A stretch of 64,000 bases of DNA, taken from NCBI RefSeq assembly GCF_002811765.1, contig NZ_NPDR01000009.1:61857-125856 (forward strand), in the 5' to 3' direction. Under the pieces are notes generated by a model that saw only the letters and a program-made list of their open reading frames with translations, did not search any database and was not told the origin of the DNA. Position 1 is the first letter of the stretch; every line of letters begins with the position of its first letter. The position numbers were made by a program, and so were the translations under genes. Positions 9,621-19,800 of this stretch are shown piece after piece. This DNA comes from Leptospira saintgironsiae. Lineage in GTDB: Bacteria; Spirochaetota; Leptospiria; Leptospirales; Leptospiraceae.

Positions 9621-10526
9621 TCAAATATGGTTTCCGATAGCGTTAGGGTCTCCTAACTGAGAAACATCCACTTCTACTTTCAATTTATGTTTCCCTCCTC
9701 CGAATAAGATCCCTTTCAACGGAGAAACATCCGAAAAATCTCTGCCTAAAGAAGTATGAATATACTCATCGGTGATCGCTTTTCCATTTGTAGGATCGAA
9801 GTCGAACCAACCTTGACCGGGACAATAAACAGAAATCCAAGCATGAGTTGCATCACTTCCTCTTAATTTAGGTTTTCCAGGAGGCGGATACGTTTCTATA
9901 TAACCTGAAACATATTTGCAAGGCAAACCCATAGAACGAAAAGCAGCCACAGAAAGATGAGTAAAGTCCTGACAGACTCCCTCTTTTTTTTCAAGTACCT
10001 CGTCCAAGGGTGTATAAATATTAGTACTTCCTGCCTTAAACTTAAAGTCTTCTCGAAATCTTTTTACATATTCCAAAACAGCTTCTTGATACGGACGATC
10101 CATTGGCAGATATTTTTCTAAAAAGTTCTTATAAGAAACGGAACGACTTACGAAAGGAGAGTCTCCTACAAATTCCATTGCTTCTATATCTTCTTTTTCA
10201 GTAACTGTTTTCAGTTTTTGTAATATTTCAGAGGCAGAGATTATAGCTTGGTCTTTTTTATTCTCAGGTTCAGAAGTAAAAACTTTTGCTTCTGCAGTGA
10301 CTGACAGAATATTATGAGGTGTTTCCACTGCAAATGAATATACAGTATTTCCAAAATAGTCGGTTCTGAATTCAGTATATTTAGGTTTAGGAAGAATTTC
10401 TATTCTAAACTCTCTGCAAATCTGTCTCTCATTAGATGTAGGACAAAGATGAGCCAGATTCAAACAATGAGAAACTTCCTTCTCGTAAGTATAATGTGTC
10501 AGGTGACGAACTGAATACTCAGCCAT
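9621..10526 (-). CDS. Transglutaminase-like cysteine amidase/peptidase (bacterial N-terminal domain type)
   Basis: Family members pair with circularly permuted ATP-grasp and alpha-E proteins in predicted peptide-ligation systems. The N-terminal beta domain (YSVRHLTHYTYEKEVSHCLN) is the usual 'transglutaminase-like N-terminal' region. The catalytic core is GVCQDFTHL (Cys185), SDATHAW (His228) and FDPTNG (Asp244), a complete triad, so an active thiol enzyme is expected. The start used is ATG 10526 with GGGAGGA seven bases upstream; a longer frame to 10580 lacks this. It overlaps the end of the ATP-grasp/alpha-E fusion gene by eight bases, indicating coupled translation. No signal peptide is seen, so it should be cytosolic. 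Confidence 0.88.
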   Translation of the reverse strand: MAEYSVRHLTHYTYEKEVSHCLNLAHLCPTSNERQICREFRIEILPKPKYTEFRTDYFGNTVYSFAVETPHNILSVTAEAKVFTSEPENKKDQAIISASEILQKLKTVTEKEDIEAMEFVGDSPFVSRSVSYKNFLEKYLPMDRPYQEAVLEYVKRFREDFKFKAGSTNIYTPLDEVLEKKEGVCQDFTHLSVAAFRSMGLPCKYVSGYIETYPPPGKPKLRGSDATHAWISVYCPGQGWFDFDPTNGKAITDEYIHTSLGRDFSDVSPLKGILFGGGKHKLKVEVDVSQLGDPNAIGNHI

Positions 10527-13035
10527 AAGGTCCTCCCAATCTAACTTGGTTTTCCACATAGCGGAAGTATTTCGTAGCAACTGCGTCAGAGACTGATTTC
10601 AATTGGGAAAGAATATCTTCGAGCCATCTGCGAAGTCCTCCGGCTGGATCCGCATATTCGAAAAGTCGTTTTGCATCTTCTTCGCTGAAACGAACTAAAA
10701 CATCTGTGAGTCTTTGGATCTCTTCTGAAATTTCTTCGTCTTTTCCGGAAGAAGAGAATAATGTATTCTCTCTTAATCTTTCCAACTGAAATGCGAGTGA
10801 GCGAGGATTACTTTCGTCGAAGATCAGAATATCCACTACTGATTCTGCTTCTACCCTATATTTATAACGTCTTCTGTAAGTGATCCGAATATCGTTCACA
10901 TTCAAAAGACTTTCGAATATACTTTTATTATATACAGAAGATCTTTCGATTGTGGAAAGTAAGAGCCTTGCTATGAACTGCGCTCTTTCTAATCTTTTTC
11001 CCATATCCAGGAAGAAGTATCCAGTCTCGCGGCTCATACTTTCATTCGCAAGTCCGGAGAGAGAGGCAAATAGATTCACAAGCTTTTGTAGGTATTCCAA
11101 CACTTCGTCGTAACTTGAATTTCTAGGAGTTTCTGATTCTAATCTGGAGATCAAATAACGTGTATCGTCGGAAATCCTGTCTCGAACCGCTTTCGTACTT
11201 CCTACAAAAAAATTCAAGTCATGGCGGATGCTTCCGGAAGAATAAGGAGAAGTCGCTAATTGGAAAATTTTCTCTCGGATAGAATCCAAAGAATCCAATC
11301 CATTTGTTTCGAAAAACCCGAGACTAAATCCTGAAAGTTGGTCCAAGATACCAAGTAAAATAGAGAATTGTTCTTTCTCGTAAGACTCTTCTGCTTCCAA
11401 GATCTTATGAACTGTCTCTCTAAGAAGCCTAGACATATTCTCTGCACGTTCCGCATAACGTCCCATCCAGAACATATTGTCTGCAACTCTACTCGGAATA
11501 CCGGAACCTTTTCTTTTGATAGGCATTCTTCCTATCTGGCCAGGGAGAAGACTGAACTCCTTCTTCTCTTCCGAAGCTAAGATCCAAAGATCCTTGGAAA
11601 TGGCTCCTCTTTGGTTTGTGATAATAAGTTCATCCGCCTTAGTAGAAACCCTCACGAGTCCACCAGGCATGCTTGTATATCCATTCTCGGAAAGACAGGT
11701 AAAAGTTCTTAAGACTGATTTACCGATCAGTAATTCTTCTGAATCGCCTGAAAAAATTGGAGATGTAGAGCCTGTGAGAATTTCTTGTGCCACGTAACGT
11801 TCTGGTCTTGCTTCTACCTTGGTTCTTAGGTCCAGCATTTCACTTTCTTTCAAAGTAGAAAGAAAGACAGAAGGATCCAAAGGAGAACGAATTGCCGGCT
11901 TAATCGTATATTTATGTGGATTGGAGAATACTTCTTTGCGAGAATTTTCATCTCCCATCCAAAGAGTTGGAACATTTGGAAGGATAAGATCCTCTCCCAA
12001 ATAAAATTTACATAGACTAGGAAGATATGCATGAATTGCGCGATTCTCTAAAAATCCGGAACCGATTGGATTTGCAACAGTGATAGTCCCTGCTCTCACT
12101 GCTCCTAAAATACCAGGAACTCCCAATAGAGAATCTCCCTTTAACTCAAGAGGATCCATATACCAATCGTCCACACGACGGAAGATCACATCCACTTGTT
12201 GTAAACCTTCTATCGTTTTCAGAAATACCTTATTATCTCTAACAGTTAGATCTTCTGCCTGGGCTAAAGTATATCCCAGATATCCTGCGAGATACGCATG
12301 CTCAAAATAAGTTTCGTTTCCAGGGCCTGGAGTAAGAAGAATAGTTAGTGGTTCTCTATCTTTATTAGAAGAAAATGAATTTAAAGTTCTTCTTAATGCC
12401 CTGAAATATAATGCAACCCTATGAACTTGAGAGTCTCTATAAAGAGAAGGAAAAATACGAGAAAGAACAATACGATTTTCTAAAGCGTATCCCGAACCGG
12501 AAGGAGCCTGGACTCGATCTCCAATTACATAAAAATTACCTTGGCTATCACGGCTGATATCTGTGGCAAGAAATGCCAAACGGAAATTTGTAAAATCATA
12601 AACTGGAGCACATGCTCTTAAAAATCCACCGGATTGGAATAGGATCTCGTGAGGGATCTTTTTTTCGTATAAAGCCCTTTTAGGACCGTAAACGTCTTTT
12701 AAGATTTCGTTAAGTAGTTCGGATCTTTGGGCAAGACCTCTTTCGATCCCATCCCATTCTTTACTGTCCATGAGAAGAGGAAAAAGATCCAGTCCCCAGG
12801 CTCTTTCTCTTTCGTCTCCGTAAACATTATACGTTACTCCGCTTTCTTTTAAGATGCGGAGGCTATCCTCTTTGCGCCTTCTTAATTCTGCGCCACCTAG
12901 ATTATTTAAAGAACGAAGTAAAAATTCGTATTTGTCCCTAGACTTTCCGTCAGGGAGGCATAGCTCGTCATAGACTCCTGGAGCAGGCTTATATCCGGAG
13001 AGAAGATTTGCGGCTTGGGAAGTTCTCTGATTCAT
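10519..13035 (-). CDS. Fusion of circularly permuted type-2 ATP-grasp and alpha-E domain
   Basis: The 838-residue protein fuses two modules that are separate in the second locus at 20164-22618. Residues about 1-500 form the circularly permuted ATP-grasp domain (DUF404/407 type), with GPGNETYFEHAYLAGYLGY, DLTVRD, QVDVIFRRVDDWYMDPLEL and SLLGVPGILGAVRAG. Residues about 515-835 form the alpha-helical alpha-E domain (DUF403), opening with SRVADNMFWMGRYAERAENM. ATP-grasp enzymes join a carboxylate to an amine; these variants were predicted by comparative genomics to make peptides or peptide tags, but the product is unknown. It starts 33 bp after the TonB receptor gene and overlaps the transglutaminase gene by eight bases. 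It has no signal peptide. Confidence 0.88.
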   Translation of the reverse strand: MNQRTSQAANLLSGYKPAPGVYDELCLPDGKSRDKYEFLLRSLNNLGGAELRRRKEDSLRILKESGVTYNVYGDERERAWGLDLFPLLMDSKEWDGIERGLAQRSELLNEILKDVYGPKRALYEKKIPHEILFQSGGFLRACAPVYDFTNFRLAFLATDISRDSQGNFYVIGDRVQAPSGSGYALENRIVLSRIFPSLYRDSQVHRVALYFRALRRTLNSFSSNKDREPLTILLTPGPGNETYFEHAYLAGYLGYTLAQAEDLTVRDNKVFLKTIEGLQQVDVIFRRVDDWYMDPLELKGDSLLGVPGILGAVRAGTITVANPIGSGFLENRAIHAYLPSLCKFYLGEDLILPNVPTLWMGDENSRKEVFSNPHKYTIKPAIRSPLDPSVFLSTLKESEMLDLRTKVEARPERYVAQEILTGSTSPIFSGDSEELLIGKSVLRTFTCLSENGYTSMPGGLVRVSTKADELIITNQRGAISKDLWILASEEKKEFSLLPGQIGRMPIKRKGSGIPSRVADNMFWMGRYAERAENMSRLLRETVHKILEAEESYEKEQFSILLGILDQLSGFSLGFFETNGLDSLDSIREKIFQLATSPYSSGSIRHDLNFFVGSTKAVRDRISDDTRYLISRLESETPRNSSYDEVLEYLQKLVNLFASLSGLANESMSRETGYFFLDMGKRLERAQFIARLLLSTIERSSVYNKSIFESLLNVNDIRITYRRRYKYRVEAESVVDILIFDESNPRSLAFQLERLRENTLFSSSGKDEEISEEIQRLTDVLVRFSEEDAKRLFEYADPAGGLRRWLEDILSQLKSVSDAVATKYFRYVENQVRLGGPYG

Positions 13036-13068
13036 CTTCCGAGAGACATTTTCATCTCCCGTCCGAAT

Positions 13069-15492
13069 TTAATCCAGCTTTAAAGTAGCCCCGATATTGA
13101 TTTGTCTGTATGGTCCTTGTTGGATCCCCACAGGAAGTCTTCCGGAAATATAGACTCTATCTTCTAAATTTTTTCCGTTCACGAAAATCGACCATCTTCC
13201 GCCTGGAGCCTCATACCCAAAATCAGCATTCCAAATTCCATATGCCGGAACGATACCTTGGCTTCCATCCGTGCTTTGATTTTTGGTATTCTGCAAATCA
13301 GAATATTGTTTATCAAAATACTGATATTCTACTCTGGCATAAAATCCCTGGGGACTTTTGACTCCGATTGCACCTATAAAAACATTCATAGGAACATAGG
13401 GCAGATAATTTCCATTTGTGTTTACTTTGATCAAATTTCCAGCGGAGTTAACTGCAAACAAAGGTTGGTTTGTGATACTCACGGTACCATCTGCATTCTG
13501 TACTGTGCCTACAGGAACGTAAGTAGTAGAGATTGCTTTTGTATAAGAATATGTAAACTCCAGAGGAATTTCCCATTTGGACTCGGCAAATTTTCCAAAG
13601 TCGAAAACAAAATTACTCTCCACCCCTCTATTCACCGATCTTCCCGCATTGATAGGAACGGCACCTAGTCCTGATCCGGCTTCATTTGTATTTACGATTT
13701 GATTCGAAAAATATAATGCGTAGGTACTAACTTGAGTGTAGAAGTAGCGGGTAATATTTCCTCTAAAACCTGTTTCATAATTATTGGATCTTTCTGCGCT
13801 GAGCTTATAACCTAAACCTAATGCAGGGTTTTGAACGGTGGAAAATGTAGGAGGAGAGAACGCGGTGTGTGCACCTGCAAACCAAATAAACTTTTCGGTA
13901 ATATCAAACGTAAGTCCAATTCCAGGCAGAACTACCTTTGTATAAGTTTCATTTGCATCATTTACTAAGATGGATTGTCCAACAGTATTTGCGTATCCTT
14001 TAGTAACATCATCCGAAGTAGCAAGCCTTCTGTGGGTATAAACACCTTGGAAGATATGTTCGTAACGAACTCCAGGGATCACCTTGAACTTATCAGTCAC
14101 TTTGATAGAATCTTGCACATATAAAGCATAAGCTCTTGCATTACGATTCTGTTGTTGGGTAGTAATACCTTTTGTAAGAGTTGGATAAGGAAATACATTA
14201 TTCGCAGCATTTACAGATTCATAATGCATTCTTGCACCAAACGCGATCTCATGATCAAAACCGAATGTATTAAATTTACCTTCTACCTTAGTCTCCAGAC
14301 CTCCAGTTTTAAAGAAAGAGTGTCTGTTTGGAGTGGAATTTAACATGTAAATCACATCTCCAGGCTGATTTCCAATCACATCTGGAGCATAAACACCAAA
14401 AGCATTTTCAGGAGGTCTTGCAGGAAAACCAAATTCAGTCAGATTATTATGAGAATAAGATTCTTGGCGAAATAAGAAGCCTACATTTGTCCAATAAGCT
14501 CTTGTGATCATCTTCCAATTTTCATTAAAAGTATGATCATGACCAATCACTGCAGCCTGTCTATCAATCGACTTTTGGTCATATCTAGCAGGATTGATCC
14601 TTGGATTTCTCCAATACAGACCTTGGGTGAGTCCCAAATAAGTGGATTGGGCCTCTTGTTGGTAGGATTGGTATTTTAGAAAAACTGAATCCTTCTCACC
14701 TAATTTCTGGATTAACTTTAGATTTAGATCGTTTACTCTAAATCCTTGGTAGTCTCGAAAACCATTTCCTTGGTTACGCATATAAGAAATATCATAACCA
14801 GTATTTGTAGTTTGGTTAGTCCCACCATATTGTAGAAGACTGGAAGCGTAACCATTTGTTCCTCCGATCACCTTTGCACTAAACGTAGGCTTTTCAGGAG
14901 GTTTACGAGTCACATAGTTCACTATACCACCTAAAGTGGTTGGCCCAAAAAGAATGGAGCCTGAACCTTTCACAACTTCCACTCTTTCCATTCTATCTAT
15001 ATGAGGCACAAAATAACTTTCAGGTTGTCCATAAGGACTCAAAGAAGTGAAAACACCATCTTCTAAGATCAAAGTTTTCCTAGATTCTTCGTTACTCACA
15101 CCTCTGAATGCAATATTCGGAGTAAGACCAACAGCGTCTTGGTAACGGATTGTAGCGCCTGGAACCCTGCGCAGAGCTTCCATAGAATCGATTGGATTTG
15201 TTTCTTTTAAGATTTTTTTACCGATCACACTCGCAGAACCAGGGATTTTTTTAATATCATCATCCTTGGCTCCGATCACATTGATCTGTCCGCTTTCTAA
15301 AAATCTTCTTCTCTTTTCCGCAATAGTCTCTTCTTGTTTAGCAGCTTCCTTTTTAACAGGATCTTCTTGTTCTGCTTCTGACTGGTTAGTGCCGTTTGTC
15401 CCAGCATTTCCGTTTGGCTGGGAGAAGAGGAAAGAATTAGAAAAAATTAAAATACTTAAAATAAGAGAAGAACGGAATCGTTTCTGGAACAT
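13069..15492 (-). CDS. TonB-dependent outer-membrane receptor, FecA-like
   Basis: Imports iron chelates, haem or another metal complex across the outer membrane. After a signal peptide (MFQKRFRSSLILSILIFSNS) and a low-complexity acidic linker, a candidate TonB box region (GQINVIGAKD) precedes the plug. Plug motifs include SMEALRRVPGATIRYQD, NIAFRGVSNEESR and VEVVKGSGSILFGPTTLGGIVNYVT. The barrel ends with alternating aromatic strands and GPYRQINIGATLKLD, as expected for BAM recognition. The ATG at 15492 overlaps the imelysin stop (TGATG) and has GGAG five bases upstream. It is co-transcribed with the imelysin lipoprotein and, by spacing, with the ATP-grasp/alpha-E gene. Confidence 0.9.
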   Translation of the reverse strand: MFQKRFRSSLILSILIFSNSFLFSQPNGNAGTNGTNQSEAEQEDPVKKEAAKQEETIAEKRRRFLESGQINVIGAKDDDIKKIPGSASVIGKKILKETNPIDSMEALRRVPGATIRYQDAVGLTPNIAFRGVSNEESRKTLILEDGVFTSLSPYGQPESYFVPHIDRMERVEVVKGSGSILFGPTTLGGIVNYVTRKPPEKPTFSAKVIGGTNGYASSLLQYGGTNQTTNTGYDISYMRNQGNGFRDYQGFRVNDLNLKLIQKLGEKDSVFLKYQSYQQEAQSTYLGLTQGLYWRNPRINPARYDQKSIDRQAAVIGHDHTFNENWKMITRAYWTNVGFLFRQESYSHNNLTEFGFPARPPENAFGVYAPDVIGNQPGDVIYMLNSTPNRHSFFKTGGLETKVEGKFNTFGFDHEIAFGARMHYESVNAANNVFPYPTLTKGITTQQQNRNARAYALYVQDSIKVTDKFKVIPGVRYEHIFQGVYTHRRLATSDDVTKGYANTVGQSILVNDANETYTKVVLPGIGLTFDITEKFIWFAGAHTAFSPPTFSTVQNPALGLGYKLSAERSNNYETGFRGNITRYFYTQVSTYALYFSNQIVNTNEAGSGLGAVPINAGRSVNRGVESNFVFDFGKFAESKWEIPLEFTYSYTKAISTTYVPVGTVQNADGTVSITNQPLFAVNSAGNLIKVNTNGNYLPYVPMNVFIGAIGVKSPQGFYARVEYQYFDKQYSDLQNTKNQSTDGSQGIVPAYGIWNADFGYEAPGGRWSIFVNGKNLEDRVYISGRLPVGIQQGPYRQINIGATLKLD

Positions 15493-16763
15493 CAATCTCC
15501 GTCCCCTCCTGGTCCACCTGAAACAGGATTCGCCCCGGTAAGAGCGGCGAGTTCAGTATTCATAATTTTTAATAATTCACTTAGGTCTGCGATACTTGCT
15601 TTAATTGCGGCAAAATTTGCAGTATTAGAACTTCCCCATGCTGCAGGAGGATTAGATGTTGAAGGAGTAATATCTCCTAAATGTTCATCTAATTCTGCGA
15701 TCTCTCCTTTGATCTCTTCATCCAGGTCAGGACTATAGAACTTTACATAATCTGAAAGTCCTGCACCCGTACCATTTCCAGTATAGATCGCTTTAAAAGT
15801 ACTGAAATTATCTATTAAATTCTGGAAAGATTCTCCTGAAAATCTGGACTCTGCACGATCCGACTTTGGAGAAGAGCCATTCCCTCCTGCCGAAAGTCCT
15901 TCCGGAATTTCCAGTTTTCCATCTTTCATAATGCTTACAAGTTGGATGGCTCCTGATAAAACAGCATCTAACGCAGCTCCAGAACTTGGGAACGTAGCGG
16001 AAGTCCCGTTGCCCGCAGTCGCAAGTTGTGTTCCCAAAGGATTTGTTCCACCCGCATCCCAGGCAGTAGTCACATTAGAAGCGTGTCCACTGTATTCTAA
16101 AACTAATGCTCTTAAGAGTGCAGCTCTTCCATCAGGAGCAGAAGGAAAATCAGAACAACTCGGTGCAGTTCCTCGATTCACTCCAGCTCTACTAAAAAGA
16201 ATATATTCTATTGCACTAATACCCTTAGCCTTATTTTTCATTTGGCCAATGGCTTGTTGTGCATCCGAAAGATCTCCGACAGTAAATGTATCCAAATCAT
16301 CCAACTCAGTTGTATTAGGTGAAGACTCTGTTAGATAATTGATTAAGAACGGATCCATCCGAGTAAAGTAAGCAAGAGTAGATCCAAAACGAAAAGGTTC
16401 TACTTTTTTGAGATCAGATTTATGAGCAATCCATGCTGCTTGCGCAGTAGCCAAAGAATCAGAAACACAAAGATCGTTCGTTGCATTTACAAGATTTACT
16501 CTACTTGTTTCTAAATTCACAAACAGAGGTGGGATTACATTATTTCCTAGATTCTGCAAAAGAGATCTGGGATCGAATGAATTGAACATCTGATAAAGAT
16601 ATCCATTCGTATTCGCCGCACCTGATGCGGAGTTTTTATGAGAGCAAGAAATCAGAATAGAAAGTGAGAAGATAGTTAGAATGATCCAAACGGTAAGGAT
16701 CAGCTTTTTAATCCGGAAAAACCTGCCGAATCGTCCGCTTCTGACAGAATTGTTTTGTCGCAT
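15492..16763 (-). CDS. Imelysin-family (IrpA-like) lipoprotein
   Basis: Imelysin-like proteins are iron-regulated periplasmic or surface proteins of uncertain biochemical role; leptospires encode related lipoproteins next to TonB receptors. A lipoprotein signal ends in SLSILISC (Cys40). The imelysin core shows KGISAIEYILFSR at about residue 180 and the second-half motif SRFSGESFQNLIDNFSTFKAIYTG. The family's GxHxxE signature appears here as GISAIE, with Ser in place of His, so the proposed metal-binding residue is lost. The first ATG at 16763 has GAGGGA three bases upstream. It overlaps the downstream TonB receptor start by one base. Confidence 0.82.
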   Translation of the reverse strand: MRQNNSVRSGRFGRFFRIKKLILTVWIILTIFSLSILISCSHKNSASGAANTNGYLYQMFNSFDPRSLLQNLGNNVIPPLFVNLETSRVNLVNATNDLCVSDSLATAQAAWIAHKSDLKKVEPFRFGSTLAYFTRMDPFLINYLTESSPNTTELDDLDTFTVGDLSDAQQAIGQMKNKAKGISAIEYILFSRAGVNRGTAPSCSDFPSAPDGRAALLRALVLEYSGHASNVTTAWDAGGTNPLGTQLATAGNGTSATFPSSGAALDAVLSGAIQLVSIMKDGKLEIPEGLSAGGNGSSPKSDRAESRFSGESFQNLIDNFSTFKAIYTGNGTGAGLSDYVKFYSPDLDEEIKGEIAELDEHLGDITPSTSNPPAAWGSSNTANFAAIKASIADLSELLKIMNTELAALTGANPVSGGPGGDGD

Positions 16764-16859
16764 AGTTCCCTCGAAACTGGGCTCTTTATCTTGAGAATCA
16801 GAATTATTTTTCTAGAACTGGTTGCAACTGTTTTTGAGATCTGTTCTCACAAACTGAGT

Positions 16860-16881
16860 TTGATAAATACTAATTATTCAA
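16860..16881. promoter_or_regulatory. AT-rich Fur/PerR-like imperfect dyad upstream of the imelysin-TonB operon
   Basis: An imperfect 22-bp palindrome, TTGATAAATAC / TAATTATTCAA, lies 97 bp upstream of the imelysin ATG and overlaps the stop codon of the DUF2126 gene. Its outer TTGA/TCAA and AT-rich centre are compatible with a Fur-superfamily box. This is a weak pattern call based on context. Confidence 0.3.
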
Positions 16882-19800
16882 TCCAGCGAAGGTCCATTGT
16901 ATGATCATTCGTATGCTTCAATCGTTTAGGTTCTGAACCATCTAAAGCAGAATGACCATCCGCTAAAAATCTGGAGATCCTTCTAGACTCAGCTTCATAA
17001 GAATTTACAGGGAATGTATCGTAAGCTCTTCCACCTGGATGGGAAACATAATAACGACAACCACCTAAAGGACGAGAAGACCAGGTATCCCAAACATCAA
17101 ACACCAAAGGAGTATGAACCGGAAGATTCGGATGCAAAGTGAATACAGGATTCCAAGCCTTGAATCTAATTCCTGAAACTGCTTCTCCCTTTTTACCTGT
17201 GCCACGAAGAGGAACTTCGTATCCATTGCAGCTGAGAAGATAACGATCACTCCAACCTTCTACCTTTACTTGCAATCTTTCTAATGCAGAGTCAACAGAT
17301 CTAGAAGTTCCGAAAGAAGAAGACTCTTCTCCTAAAACATTCCAAGGTTCCAAGGCCATTCTAAGTTCTAAGAATACTTCCTCTCTTTGGGTTTTGCCAT
17401 ATACAGGAAAACGAAATTCAAAAAATGGAAGGAACTCTTCTTCCCCAAATGCAAATCCATGTTCTTTTAGATCTCTCAGAACATCTTTAAAATCACTCCA
17501 AACAAAATGAGGGAGAAGAAAACGATCGTGCAATTCAGTTCCCCAATGGATAGGAGATTGTACATAAGGTTTTTCCCAGAATCGACAAACCAAAGATAAA
17601 ACCAAAAGTTGTTGTACAACACTCATTTTATAATGAGGAGGCATTTCAAATCCTCTTAACTCTACAAGCCCCAAACGAGAACCTGAAGGAGGATATAGTT
17701 TATCTATAGAAATTTCAGCTCTATGGGTATTCCCAGTTAGATCCACAAGTAGATTTCGAAATAGACGATCGACTAACCAAGGATTTGGTTCTTTAATTTT
17801 ATCTAATTGAGAAGAAGCTAATTCATATTCATATAATATTTCATCCCTACCCTCATCCAAACGAGGAGCCTGAGAAGTAGGACCAATAAACAGACCAGAA
17901 AAAAGATAAGAAAGAGAAGGATGATGCTGCCAATAACTTACTATGCTTCGCAGAAGGTCCGGTCTTCGGAGAAATGGACTATCTTCCGGGGACATTGCAC
18001 CTATAGTGATATGATTCCCTCCCCCTGTTCCAGTATGCCTTCCATCTATAAGGAATTTTTCCGCACTTAAACCTAGTTCCTTTGCTTCTTCATATAAGAT
18101 ACGAGTCTTTTCTTCCAGCTCTTTAAAATTAGAAGAAGGATGTAAATTTACTTCTAAAACACCTGGATCTGGCGTTATCCGAAATAGGCCGAGTCTTGCA
18201 TCAGTCGGAGGTTCATAACCTTCTAATACGATTTGGACTCCAGATTTTTCGGCCGCAAATTCCAAAGAAGAGATTAGATCCAACCAAGGTTCCGCACCTT
18301 CTACAGGAGGTAAAAATACATGAATAGAGCCAAATCTTGGTTCTATAACTAAAGTAGTACGGATAGGAAGTTCTTTCCCGGCTGAAAAAAACTTAGATTC
18401 TTTAGAGGATCTTTTAACTAAACGTGAATCCAGATCTTTTCTGGAACTTAATTTTTTACTCTTAGATAGATCCGTAAGAACAGCATTTGGTCTAAAATTT
18501 TCGGAAATAGAAGAGAAAGGTAATCTAAAACCGGCAGGGCTATCTCCTGGGATTAAATATAATCTTTCTCTTTTGTATTTCCATTCTGAACTTTCCCATT
18601 CAGACTTTGCATAATTAAATTGTAATGGAATAGCGATCGCTTTTTTAAGTTTGAAGTCTCTGTCCACAAGTGAGAGAACCTTCTTCCTTTCTAAAGCTTC
18701 GAAAGAAAAATCTTCTGAGTTAAAATCCTCACTCTTAGGGTCTTTCCATTCAGGAAGTTGACCTTCTTTCCATAAATAATAAAAACCGTCCTCATACAGA
18801 GGAACCATATGTTTGGGAGAAATTCCTAAAGTTTTACAAACTTCTTCCCCAAATTTATCGGATGATATTAATTCCTTATCTAAATCCTGTTTTTCCTTTT
18901 CAGAGGAAGAAGAGAATAATCCTTCGTTCTTCCATAAAGAATCTCCATCCTTTCGCCAGAAAACATTTAAAGACCAACGAGGTAAAGGTTCTCCAGGATA
19001 CCATTTTCCTTGAGTAACTTGGACCAAAGAACCAGGTGAAAATTTTTTACGAAGATTTGTAAGTAATGTTTCTCCTAACTCTAACTTTTCTTTTCCGAGT
19101 GCAAGAGTATTCCATTGAGGATCCTGCCTGGAAGTATCTGAAATAAAAGTTGGCTCTCCACCAATGGAAACACGAATATCATTTTTTTTGCATTTAGCAT
19201 CCAGATCTTTTCCTAATTTAAGAACTCTATCCCAGGTAGGATCTGTATAAGGTTTAGTGACTCGAGGAGATTCTTGGAAACGTTTAACTTCCATCCTGAA
19301 TCCAAACTTGGACTCGGCAGGATCAGAATATCCGAATACAGGAGAAGCGCTCCCAGGTTCTGGGACTGCAGCTAAAGGAATATGACCTTCTCCTGCAAAT
19401 AAACCGGATGTTGGATCAAGGCCCACCCAACCTGCACCTGGTAGGAACACCTCCGCCCAAGCATGAAGGTCGGTAAAATCTTCTTTAGCACCAGAAGGAC
19501 CGTGAATAGAAACCTCATCAGGTTTCAGCTGGATCAGGTAACCTGAAACAAATCTGGATGCGAGGCCAATATGTCTTAAGATCTGAACAAGTAAAAATGC
19601 GGAATCTCTGCATGAGCCTGATTTTCTTTCCAAGGTTTCAGTACAAGTTTGGACACCGGGCTCCATTCGGATCACATAAGAAATATCCTGGTAAACTCTT
19701 TGATTGAGTCCTACCAAAAAATCCACAGTACGTTTCGATTTTAAAATTCCGTCTTTTCTTAAACCTGAAATATAATTAGCAAGTGCGTTACTTCCGTCAG

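Noticed and set aside
15931..16338. A 135-codon open frame on the plus strand inside the imelysin gene
   Set aside because: It lies wholly antisense to a well-supported gene and has no start signal or family features.
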